A stretch of DNA of 64,000 bases from Chloroflexota bacterium (GTDB lineage Bacteria > Chloroflexota > Anaerolineae > Promineifilales > Promineifilaceae), in the NCBI GenBank assembly GCA_017993775.1, contig JAGOMA010000007.1, forward strand, positions 1 to 64,000. The letters are read 5' to 3'. A program made the translations under genes and the position numbers. Positions 32,721 through 41,470 of this stretch are shown here, one piece after another; positions within the stretch are counted from its first letter, which is position 1, and each line of letters starts with the position of its first letter. The notes beneath the pieces were generated by a model. That model did not search any database, was not told the origin of the DNA, and was given only the letters and a program-made list of their open reading frames with translations.

Positions 32721-34547
32721 ATGTCTACAGAAGAAGTCCCCTACGAACAATCAGAGCTGTACCGTATCCGCCACTCAGCCGCGCACGTCATGGCTGAAGC
32801 CGTACGCGAACATTACCCCGAAGCGCTCCTGGCCATTGGGCCGCCCATTGAAGACGGCTTTTACTACGATTTCGACCTGGGCAAAGACGAAAACGGCAAA
32901 CCCAAAACCTTCTCGCCCGAAGACCTGGAAAAAATCGAAGAAACCATGAAACAACTGCTCAAAAAGAATGCCAAATTCGAGCATTCCAGCATGAGCATCG
33001 ATGAAGCACAAACCTTCTTCGCCAATCAACCCTACAAAGTAGAGCTAATCAACCAACTGGCGGCCGGTAAAGTAGACGAAATGGGCAATCCTATCAGCGA
33101 GCCAACCAACGAGGTAAGCATCTATCGCCAACGCGACTTTGTCGACCTGTGCCGGGGTCCCCACGTCAACTACACCAGCCAGGTTAAAGCCAATGCGGTC
33201 AAACTCCTGCGCACCAGCGGCGCTTACTGGCGCGGCGATGAAAATAGACCACAATTGCAACGCATTTACGGCACAGCCTGGCACAACAAAGCCGAACTAG
33301 ACGAATACATCAAGCTCCTCGAAGAAGCCAAAGCCCGCGATCACCGCCGCCTGGGCAAACAGTTAGGCTTGTTCCATATTTCGCAGCTCGTTGGCTCAGG
33401 GCTGCCGCTCTGGCTGCCCAAAGGCGCCATCCTGCGCGAAGCGCTGGAGAACTTTTTGCGCCGCGCCCAGGTTGATCGTGGCTACTTGCCGGTTATCACA
33501 CCCCACATCGGCAAATTAGAGCTGTACATCACCAGCGGGCACTATCCATATTACAAAGATAGCCAATACACACCCATAGATGTGGATGAGGAAAAGTTTT
33601 TGCTTAAACCAATGAACTGCCCACATCACATCGAAATCTACAAATGCGAGCCACGCAGCTACCGTGATCTTCCGCTGCGCCTAGCTGAATTTGGCACGGT
33701 TTACCGCTATGAGCAGAGTGGAGAACTCAATGGGTTAACTCGCGTGCGCGGGTTTACCGTGGATGACTCGCATCTTTTTGTCACCCCAGATCAACTTGAA
33801 GAGGAATTTATCGGCGTCGTGGAACTCATCCAGCACGTATTTCAAACGATGGGTTTTGATGATTTCCGCGCCCGGCTAGGCACCAACGACCCCAACAGCG
33901 ACAAATATGCTGGCGCACCAGAAATGTGGGCGCGGGGCATTGCCGCCATTCGCCAGGCGGCCGATAAAGTAGGCATGAAATACACGGTAGAAGAGGGTGA
34001 AGCTGCTTTTTATGGGCCTAAGTTGGATTTTATCTTCCGCGATGTGCTTAAACGCGAATGGCAGTTGGGCACGGTGCAGGTAGATTTCTTGCTGCCAGAG
34101 CGGTTTGATTTGGAATACATCGGGGAAGATGGGCAAAAACACCGCCCGGTAATGATTCATCGTGCGCCGTTTGGCAGCATGGAACGCTTTGTAGGCATTC
34201 TCATTGAACACTTTAACGGCGCGTTCCCGCTCTGGCTGTCGCCCGTGCAAATGATGATGATTCCGATTGCCGATCGACATGTGGATTACGCCAAACAAGT
34301 AGCGGCTGATCTGCGCAGCCAGGGTCTGCGCGTAGAAGTAGATGGCGGAAGCGACCGCATGAACAAGAAAATTCGCAACGCCCAATTACAAAAGGTCCCG
34401 TATATGCTGGTGATCGGAGATAAAGAAGTAGAAGAGGGGCAAGTCGCTGTTCGCACTCGTGACAATGTCGATCATGGCGCGATGTCGGTAAAGGATTTTG
34501 CCAATCACGCAATTGCTCTGGTGACAGATAAATCTATGGAGTTATAA
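32721..34547 (+). CDS. thrS: Threonine--tRNA ligase without N-terminal TGS domain
   Basis: 608 residues. The editing domain begins almost at once (IRHSAAHVMAEAV at 16-28), so the usual 60-residue TGS domain is missing. Editing-site DLCRGPH and the class II core with zinc Cys300 in PMNCPHH, followed by YRYEQSGELNGLTRVRGF, are intact, as is the C-terminal anticodon domain. It charges tRNA-Thr. Expression is governed by the upstream T-box leader. An upstream extension is unlikely because the leader terminator lies close before the ATG. Confidence 0.96.
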   Translation: MSTEEVPYEQSELYRIRHSAAHVMAEAVREHYPEALLAIGPPIEDGFYYDFDLGKDENGKPKTFSPEDLEKIEETMKQLLKKNAKFEHSSMSIDEAQTFFANQPYKVELINQLAAGKVDEMGNPISEPTNEVSIYRQRDFVDLCRGPHVNYTSQVKANAVKLLRTSGAYWRGDENRPQLQRIYGTAWHNKAELDEYIKLLEEAKARDHRRLGKQLGLFHISQLVGSGLPLWLPKGAILREALENFLRRAQVDRGYLPVITPHIGKLELYITSGHYPYYKDSQYTPIDVDEEKFLLKPMNCPHHIEIYKCEPRSYRDLPLRLAEFGTVYRYEQSGELNGLTRVRGFTVDDSHLFVTPDQLEEEFIGVVELIQHVFQTMGFDDFRARLGTNDPNSDKYAGAPEMWARGIAAIRQAADKVGMKYTVEEGEAAFYGPKLDFIFRDVLKREWQLGTVQVDFLLPERFDLEYIGEDGQKHRPVMIHRAPFGSMERFVGILIEHFNGAFPLWLSPVQMMMIPIADRHVDYAKQVAADLRSQGLRVEVDGGSDRMNKKIRNAQLQKVPYMLVIGDKEVEEGQVAVRTRDNVDHGAMSVKDFANHAIALVTDKSMEL

Positions 34548-34586
34548 ACGGATAATCGCGGTTTGGGGCAAGGTTTAATGATGATG

Positions 34587-34612
34587 AAGCCGCTCAGATG
34601 AGCGGCTTTTTT
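34587..34612 (+). terminator. Intrinsic terminator after thrS
   Basis: Perfect 9-bp stem AAGCCGCTC (34587-34595) with GAGCGGCTT (34600-34608) and six T. Confidence 0.92.
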
Positions 34613-34704
34613 ATGCGGAACGGCCGTGTCCCGCCGCCCTCATAACTATTAATACCAATCGGTCATTCTACTCCGACAACATCCACACCCATGGACATAC
34701 CGGA

Positions 34705-36264
34705 TTATTCGCTTTGAGAGGAAGGGATACGTCTTACCGGCATAGCCTGAACAGGGAGGCGAACGATGAATGTGCTGCCTACCCCTTCTTCGCTTTCAAC
34801 TGAAATTTCACCCTGGTGGGCCTCCACCAGACTTTTTACAATAGCCAATCCTAATCCAGTTCCTATGGCTATGGATTGATGTTTTTTAACGCGACTGTAG
34901 CGGTCGAAAATAAACGGCAGCTCATCAGCCGGAATTCCATAGCCGGTATCCCGCACAGACACTTCCGCAAATTGACCATCGACACGAGTCCCAATAAAGA
35001 CCTGACCACCGTCCGGCGTGTATTTTATGGCATTGGATATGAGATTTAAGACGATACGCTGGATCTTCTTTTCATCACCGGATATCTCCACAGGGGTAGG
35101 AACAGATTCGTCGTTCAGGGAAATATTTTTCTCCAATGCTTGCGTTTCCAAAGATTCGGCGCTTATCTTTACCAACAATGCGAGGTCAAATCCAGACCGC
35201 TCTAACAAAACAGGCGTTCCAGATTGCAGTTTACCAATTTCCAACAGGTTATTGACGATTTCCAGCAAGGTATCCTGGCTGCGTAAAATCACTTTGGCGA
35301 TGTGAGTTTGCTGCTCACGCTCCAACTCCCGATCTCGCAATATGCTTGCATAACCTTTAATACTGGTGAGTGGTGTGCGCATATCATGGGTCAGAACAGC
35401 CAGGAATTGCTCCATTTCTATATTTAGTTGCGCCAACTCTTTGTTTGCGCTACCCAGGTTATCGTTAGCACGGGCAAGATCGGCCGTTCGTAGTTCGACA
35501 AGGTCTTCCAGTTTTGCCATTTGGGCTTCTGCCTGGCGAACGTACATGCGAAAAGAATAGGCAGAGGCAGCAATGGGTAAAAAGAAAATTAGAACGCCGA
35601 GTAAATTAAATTGTGCTACTGCTAATGATAAGACAGCACCACCCATCGCAGAGACAAGTACATTTAGCGGTACAGCCCATCGATGTTCCCGCCAAACATC
35701 CAGGGGGGGCACCCCTAATTGCAAATGCAAGACAATAATAAGAAGCCATAAGTTAGCCTGATCAGCAATAACGGCCGTTACCAGCCAGCGAATACCTAAA
35801 GCAACGAGTGTTTCCCCAATCAAATTCCCCAACCCCAAAAACACAAGGCCTGAAAGGAAGGTGGCAATCGCACTCATTCCAGTATTAAAACCCAAACGAC
35901 GAATTGCTTTATTCCAGGGTGGGCGATCTGTCCGAACACTAATGATCCACAGAGCCAGTTCAGCCACAATAGCAATGATTGCTGCCGGAGCTGGGCCAAA
36001 GAGGGGAATAGCCGCCAAAGACACAGCGGATGAAACAGAGAAATCAACTCCTTTTAGGGTTAACGTTGCTGTACCTTGAACGGCAGCCGCGAGAATGGCA
36101 AGCAGCAAGAAAGTGGCATATTGTTGGGTTGTGATTTGTGCAAAACCCAAAATTGCCAGACAAATACCAGCCAGACTGATAACCAATAGATAAATCTGAT
36201 ATGGTCTATTCAGCGGCTCGGGTGGTACTTGATCTTGTTGATGGGAATCATCTATCTCAGACAT
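34705..36264 (-). CDS. Membrane sensor histidine kinase
   Basis: About 519 residues from the ATG at 36264, preceded by AGGGA. Eight or so membrane helices fill residues 20-240 in a MASE1-like arrangement. A short coiled coil follows. The HisKA domain has the phospho-acceptor in LTHDMRTPLTSIKGY, and the ATPase domain has NLISNAIKYTP, DTGYGIP and GTGLGLAIVKSLVEAHQG. All catalytic boxes are intact. No response regulator gene is adjacent. The signal is unknown; the integral membrane sensor suggests a lipid or envelope cue. Confidence 0.9.
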   Translation of the reverse strand: MSEIDDSHQQDQVPPEPLNRPYQIYLLVISLAGICLAILGFAQITTQQYATFLLLAILAAAVQGTATLTLKGVDFSVSSAVSLAAIPLFGPAPAAIIAIVAELALWIISVRTDRPPWNKAIRRLGFNTGMSAIATFLSGLVFLGLGNLIGETLVALGIRWLVTAVIADQANLWLLIIVLHLQLGVPPLDVWREHRWAVPLNVLVSAMGGAVLSLAVAQFNLLGVLIFFLPIAASAYSFRMYVRQAEAQMAKLEDLVELRTADLARANDNLGSANKELAQLNIEMEQFLAVLTHDMRTPLTSIKGYASILRDRELEREQQTHIAKVILRSQDTLLEIVNNLLEIGKLQSGTPVLLERSGFDLALLVKISAESLETQALEKNISLNDESVPTPVEISGDEKKIQRIVLNLISNAIKYTPDGGQVFIGTRVDGQFAEVSVRDTGYGIPADELPFIFDRYSRVKKHQSIAIGTGLGLAIVKSLVEAHQGEISVESEEGVGSTFIVRLPVQAMPVRRIPSSQSE

Positions 36265-36333
36265 AATCACATCCCTGCTGAATCTAGCCAATTATGCAGC
36301 AGATGACGTAGAACAGTAAATAGACCATATTTC

Positions 36334-36444
36334 CCTAGATCTAGGAAAAGTAGCAAATCTAGCTGGTCAGGCCTGCTCATGGTATTGCTGACCATTGATT
36401 TACCATCGACTTGTTGTTTGGGGTTCACTTGTAAATTCACAAGT
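36334..36444. promoter_or_regulatory. Two dyads in the 326-bp gap upstream of the sensor kinase
   Basis: CCTAGATCTAGG (36334-36345) is a perfect palindrome, and ACTTGTAAATTCACAAGT (36427-36444) is nearly perfect. Both lie upstream of the sensor kinase start. No convincing -35/-10 pair was found beside them. Confidence 0.35.
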
Positions 36445-36504
36445 TCAATGAAATCTTAACACAACGACGACTCAAAAACATTCGGATTTCACGAGCCTTT
36501 TGCA

Positions 36505-36541
36505 AACAAATTCCCCCACAGTTAGGGCCTGTGGGGGAATT
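36505..36541 (-). terminator. Terminator after the subtilase gene
   Basis: Perfect 12-bp stem ATTCCCCCACAG (36511-36522) with CTGTGGGGGAAT (36530-36541); on the minus strand it is followed by TTTGTTT. Confidence 0.8.
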
Positions 36542-36617
36542 TTATTAGTGAAATAAAACTTTTTGAAGATCACAATCTGACATCAGAAATCAGAGGCAAT
36601 CTCCTGCTAATCGTAGG

Positions 36618-38324
36618 TTATGATTGGTTTTCCACCAACCCACTCCAAGAGTAACCGCCCGACCAGGAGTAGCCACCAGACCAGGAGTAACCACCGCTCC
36701 AGGAATAGCCACCGCTCCAGGAATAGCCGCCTGACCAGGAATAACCACTTTGCCAGATTTCCCCTGGTTCCAATGGCTGCCAATCGGTCGAGCCAGACCA
36801 GGAATAACCACCAGACCAGGAGTAACCACCAGACCAGGAGTAACCACCGCTCCAGGAATAGCCGCCTGACCAGGAATAACCACCGCTCCAGGAATAGCCG
36901 CCGCTCCAGGAGTAGCCGGCCGCCTCAGGAATTTCATTACCGTTTTCATCAACAACAATAAACTTGCCATCTCGATAAACGATGGGGCCAACGTATTTCT
37001 CGTCGATAGACATGCCGACGTTTGCTTCACCAACCGGCGGATTCAACACGGCCGTTGCCGCATCTACACGTCCTGCCCCTTGCTGCAAAATACTCCAGGC
37101 CAAACTGCTATCCGTATATACCGCTGGCCGCGCTGAATTCATGAGCGCATATTTCACCTGGTTAGGCGTCATATTCGGATTGGCTTCCAGCATGAGAGCC
37201 ACCACACCACTGGTAACGGCCGTTGCCGCCGATGTGCCCGCGATCTGGTAATTATTGCCACGAATACGAGCCTCTGGGTGTTCCCGCGCCCACTCGCTAT
37301 CATTTTTAACGTTCACCATCATGTGCGCACCCGGAGCGATCATATCCGGCTTAACAAAGCCCACTTCTGTGGGGCCAGCGCCACTAAACGGTGTAACAAA
37401 ATCGTCACTCTCATCTCGCCAGGTGTAATTATCTGTAAAAGCTCCCACCGTAATGACAAACGGATCGTTGCCAGGAGACGCGATGGTCAAAGGAGCCGAT
37501 CCGCCATTACCGGCGGCGGCAACTACCACAATACCCGCGTCCCACAAAACCTCCACAGCTTGGTTAATAGGATCCGCCCAGTATGGACTGCTCACGCCAC
37601 CCACGATGGATAGGTTCACCACACGGATGTTGTACTCGGCCTGATGTTGCAAAATCCAATTCAAACCCTCGATAATATCGGTGTAATACCCTTTACCTTC
37701 ACTATCCAGGACACGTACATTCACAAAATCAGCGCCAGGCGCAATACCCATTTCATGATTCTTATATTCGCCATCGTTGCCGGCCAAGCTGGCCATCATC
37801 GTTCCATGACCATAAGGGTCCTTTTGGCGATTGAGACCATCATCGACTGCGTTATAGGTTTCTAATACCCGCTGTCTGTTCCAATCCATCTTGGCGATAC
37901 CAGAATCAACGACGGCAATAGTAATTCCTGAACCATCAATATCTTCATCCCACACGTCATCTGCGCCAAGCACTTGTGGGAATCTGATGCCTACCAAGGA
38001 ATTGTTACGGTTGCTGTCATTGTCATTGTCGTCATCGTCATCACCATTGTGATTATCGGCCGATGTCGCCAAGTCATCCACATAAACCGTCACCCTTTTG
38101 TCTGCTTTAAGCGCCATTACCTGAGAGTCAGGGACAAGCACGGAAACGGCATTGATGATGCCTAACACTTCGTGAACCTGACCGCCATACTCCTGGGCCA
38201 CGGCCACGGCCGTTTCTACATTATTTGCTTGCACAATCAGGGAGGTGTTTTTGGACACTGAAGTGGGGCCAAAAGCAAGAACCAGGGCGAGCAACACTAC
38301 TGTTAAAATCAATACTCGCTTCAT
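36618..38324 (-). CDS. Subtilisin-like S8 peptidase with GYSWSG repeat tail
   Basis: 568 residues. A signal peptide (1-24) is followed by an inhibitor-I9-like propeptide (about 28-85) and an Asp/Asn-rich linker (90-108). The S8 domain has Asp140 (VVDSGIA), His173 (GHGTMMAS), oxyanion Asn273 (AAAGN) and Ser365 (GTSAATA), so it should be active. Residues 470-565 are 13 copies of GYSWSG in blocks of seven and six. The tail is short of charged residues and rich in Trp, Tyr, Ser and Gly, and may bind the surface or polysaccharide. It is exported; AAAGGAG precedes the start. Confidence 0.93.
   Translation of the reverse strand: MKRVLILTVVLLALVLAFGPTSVSKNTSLIVQANNVETAVAVAQEYGGQVHEVLGIINAVSVLVPDSQVMALKADKRVTVYVDDLATSADNHNGDDDDDNDNDSNRNNSLVGIRFPQVLGADDVWDEDIDGSGITIAVVDSGIAKMDWNRQRVLETYNAVDDGLNRQKDPYGHGTMMASLAGNDGEYKNHEMGIAPGADFVNVRVLDSEGKGYYTDIIEGLNWILQHQAEYNIRVVNLSIVGGVSSPYWADPINQAVEVLWDAGIVVVAAAGNGGSAPLTIASPGNDPFVITVGAFTDNYTWRDESDDFVTPFSGAGPTEVGFVKPDMIAPGAHMMVNVKNDSEWAREHPEARIRGNNYQIAGTSAATAVTSGVVALMLEANPNMTPNQVKYALMNSARPAVYTDSSLAWSILQQGAGRVDAATAVLNPPVGEANVGMSIDEKYVGPIVYRDGKFIVVDENGNEIPEAAGYSWSGGYSWSGGYSWSGGYSWSGGYSWSGGYSWSGGYSWSGSTDWQPLEPGEIWQSGYSWSGGYSWSGGYSWSGGYSWSGGYSWSGGYSWSGLVENQS
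36630..36917 (-). repeat. 18-bp tandem repeats encoding GYSWSG
   Basis: Two blocks of near-identical 18-bp units (seven and six copies) separated by a 15-codon non-repeat segment containing DWQPLEPGEIW. The codons vary slightly between units, so selection acts on the protein sequence. Confidence 0.92.
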
Positions 38325-38518
38325 CGCATACTCCTTTTATCTACCACTAAATCCCTACTAAACAACTAACTACCAATAAAAATTACCTAGAGATATTGAA
38401 TGCTTAGGGGACTGGCTAAGCCAATATTCTCGCATGTCTGCTTATAGTATGGGGAATGAATATCCAAAACTCAATAGCCCATTAGGCAGGCGGTACAAAT
38501 TTCCTATCACGTATTGAG

Positions 38519-41449
38519 TTACTTTTCGGCGCCTGGCGGCGCTTGCCGCTTTTTCTCCAGCAGGCGCGAGGCCAAAGAGCCGGAGGCCGGAGCAGCAGCG
38601 GTTGAGGGTTCTTTTAACGGCCGTTCCACCGCTGACGGCCGTTCCCCACCCGTCTGTTGTTCATCAGACACCGGCGCGGAAACCGAGTCGGCCATCGGCG
38701 CTTCCGTCGTTGTCTGTGTTGGAGCCAGCCGTTTCTCTGTGGCCCGCTCCTTCGCCTGAAACAGGCGCGATACCTGCTCCGTTTGCGCTGGCGGCCGCAC
38801 CGGCTGCCGCCGCCAGCGACCAAACGTCGCCGCCCAGGCTCGCTCCCCATCACCCCGCGTAATGGCCAACCGGCGCACGGCAATATCCACAGGCAGCAGC
38901 AGCACGGCCGTCAGCACCAACCACGGCCAAATCGGGCGCGTCGTCGCTTCCCCGGCCAGATCGTGGGTAAAAACGGCCGTACCCGCCGCTGTCACATCTT
39001 GCCCATGGCCCACAGCCGCCAAAGCCGCCAACTGTTCCGGCTCTGCCGCAAACTGCTGATACTCCGGCGAATAACCCAACACCCAGCCGCTCGTTTGCCC
39101 CACGACGCTTTCACCATCCGGCGACACACCAGCTACCCGAATAAAATATGCGCCATCCTGCGTTGGCGAAAAATCAGCTTCATACTGCCCCGGAGCCACC
39201 TGTTGCAGCGCCAAATTGCTAACGCCGCCATCAGGCGCCACGACATTGGCTGTCATCGTCACATTATTCAAATAATCGCCGTTTGCCCGCGCATCCACCC
39301 GTAACCGCGCAGCCTCGCCATTAAAGTTAACGGCCGTCTCCACATTGCTGTCTCGTTCCTGATCCACCGTCCAACGTACAGTCTGCGCCCAAAAAGCGGG
39401 GAACCCGGCCCACTGCACCCAATCCGTGCCCCAGCGGCCGGTGGCGTCTGAGGTCCAGGCAACCGCCCGCCCCAACCCGTACTGCCAGGTAGCCAACAGC
39501 GGATCCCCCATTGGCGTCTGCAAAATAACTTGCGCCGTGGCTTTGGGGCTGGTTCCTACATAACCATACAGCGGCGGCACGGCCGTTATCCCCGCCAAAA
39601 TCGGGCTGCCGCTCGCCAGTTCCGGGAAAAATCGTTCCTCGATCAGATAGCTGCGTTGAATGGCTGTGGTTTCCTGCGTAAAGATTTGCGGCAAATTGGC
39701 CGCGCGGTCGGTGAAGTGGAAACGCCCGTTTCCCCGCTCCGCCATCTGCTGCAGCCACAACGTATCCGGCCCACGCCCAATACTCACCGTCGAAACCGTC
39801 ACCCCCTCCGCCGTCAGCGCGTCAATCAACTCTGGCACGCCTTCCTTTTGTTCCGAATCCGCCCCATCAGCCAGCAAAATAATATGCTTCACCTGATTCG
39901 GACTGCCCGCCAACGCTTCAGCCGCCGCTTCCAGGCCCGTACGCACATAAATGCCGCCGCCGCCCGCGCCAATCTGCCGGATCAGGCCGATGGCTCGCTC
40001 CTTGTCACTGGCCGGCAGCGGCCCAATCGGATTGTCTGATTGCGTGTCCACCGGCAGCACCGTAATTTCATCGAAGTCGTTAAGCAGCTCCACCACCCGC
40101 ACCGCGCCCTCGGCCGCCAGTTGGATTTTTTGCACGCCGCCCTCGTCGGCGCTCATGCTGCCAGAGCGGTCGATGACGATCACAATACTGACCGAAGGAA
40201 AGCGCTCCTGGTCTTTGATTTGCATGTCCACCGGCAGCGCAGCTTCCAGCGGCGTTTTGTAATAACCGCCCATGCCATAACTTTCCGGCCCGCCCACGGC
40301 CACCAACCCGCCGCCCAAATCACGCACATAAGATTGCAGAGCTTCCATTTTGCGCTCAGTTAGCTCTTTGGCGTTGACGTTTACCAGCACCACGCTGGCG
40401 TAATTGCTCAGTTCGGCCAGATTGCCAGAAAGCATGGTCGGCGTTAACCGATCCACTTGCAAGCCGGTGGCTTCCAGCGCCAGCCTTAGCTGCGCCGATT
40501 CATCTGGGCGCGGCGTGCCATCATCGGCCAGCGAATCTTCATTGGCGACCAGCAGCACACGCGGCGGTCCGGTGATTTCTGTGAAGGCAGCCAATTCATT
40601 GTTCTGAAAATAGGTGTCTTCGGCGGGGGTTAGCTGGACGCGATAACGGGCAAATTCTTGTTCAGCGGCTTGCAGGCGCACAGCAAAATTGTTCACGCCG
40701 CGCCGCAGTTGCACGGCCGTTTCGTAGACAATATCACCCCCGGAAAGCACGCGCAGCATGGCCGGCATGTCGGCCGTGCTTTCGGCGGTCACGTCGATAC
40801 GGAAGGTCTCACCCTGGCTGATGCGCGTCGGCGCGTCCACCTGGGTCAGCAGCGCTTCAGGTGTGTCGGCAGCGCGCAGCAAGGGCACGTAATCGATCTG
40901 CACTCCGGCGGCGGCGGCCAATCGGGCGGCGGCTTCAGCGTCGCCCACCGTGGCCGCCCCATCGCTGACGATAACCAGGCGACGGCCGTTACCCGCCGGA
41001 AATAACGCCATCCCCAACCGGATCGCCTCGGCCAGGTCCGTTTGCAGCCTTTGTGGCACAGAGGCAATGGGCGCCAGGTCGGCCAGGCCGCTCATCGGGC
41101 GTTCTACCAGAGCGTTAGCTCCAAACAATATCACCGCTGCCTGATCATTCGGCCCCATTTCGGCCATCGCGTCGCGCACAAAAGCTTCAGCCTGCGCCGC
41201 TTGCTCCACACTGATGGAGTCGGAGGCGTCGACGAGAAAGACCACCGCCAGGTCGTCGGCGGCGCGCACCAATTGCAACCCCGCCAGGCCCAAAACCAGC
41301 AAGACCAAAATCAAGAGACGCAGGCCCAGGCTCACGCGTTCGCGCCAACCCCGCAGCGCGGTTCGCCGTCCCCAAGACCAGCCCAGCCAAAGGACGTAAG
41401 GGACAAATACCAGTAATAAAAGCAGTGCCAGGGGAGTGGTAAAATTCAC
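38519..41449 (-). CDS. Large membrane protein with BatA, two vWA-like and GATase-like domains
   Basis: 976 residues, GTG start. The N-terminal BatA-type helix pair (1-60) precedes a first vWA domain with VVFLVDASDS (near 70). A middle region follows, with the glutamine-amidotransferase-like GGGLVAVGGPESYGMGGY. The second vWA has a full MIDAS motif, IVIDRSGSMSADEGG (near 425). A late membrane helix (PWLVLTAVLLLPVDIAV) is followed by a Pro/Ala-rich cytosolic tail. Similar proteins are linked to MoxR-AAA chaperone systems, but none is adjacent. It starts 21 bp after the kinase-like gene and is probably co-transcribed. Confidence 0.85.
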   Translation of the reverse strand: MNFTTPLALLLLLVFVPYVLWLGWSWGRRTALRGWRERVSLGLRLLILVLLVLGLAGLQLVRAADDLAVVFLVDASDSISVEQAAQAEAFVRDAMAEMGPNDQAAVILFGANALVERPMSGLADLAPIASVPQRLQTDLAEAIRLGMALFPAGNGRRLVIVSDGAATVGDAEAAARLAAAAGVQIDYVPLLRAADTPEALLTQVDAPTRISQGETFRIDVTAESTADMPAMLRVLSGGDIVYETAVQLRRGVNNFAVRLQAAEQEFARYRVQLTPAEDTYFQNNELAAFTEITGPPRVLLVANEDSLADDGTPRPDESAQLRLALEATGLQVDRLTPTMLSGNLAELSNYASVVLVNVNAKELTERKMEALQSYVRDLGGGLVAVGGPESYGMGGYYKTPLEAALPVDMQIKDQERFPSVSIVIVIDRSGSMSADEGGVQKIQLAAEGAVRVVELLNDFDEITVLPVDTQSDNPIGPLPASDKERAIGLIRQIGAGGGGIYVRTGLEAAAEALAGSPNQVKHIILLADGADSEQKEGVPELIDALTAEGVTVSTVSIGRGPDTLWLQQMAERGNGRFHFTDRAANLPQIFTQETTAIQRSYLIEERFFPELASGSPILAGITAVPPLYGYVGTSPKATAQVILQTPMGDPLLATWQYGLGRAVAWTSDATGRWGTDWVQWAGFPAFWAQTVRWTVDQERDSNVETAVNFNGEAARLRVDARANGDYLNNVTMTANVVAPDGGVSNLALQQVAPGQYEADFSPTQDGAYFIRVAGVSPDGESVVGQTSGWVLGYSPEYQQFAAEPEQLAALAAVGHGQDVTAAGTAVFTHDLAGEATTRPIWPWLVLTAVLLLPVDIAVRRLAITRGDGERAWAATFGRWRRQPVRPPAQTEQVSRLFQAKERATEKRLAPTQTTTEAPMADSVSAPVSDEQQTGGERPSAVERPLKEPSTAAAPASGSLASRLLEKKRQAPPGAEK

Positions 41450-41470
41450 AACAAGCCGTGGGTGACCCGC

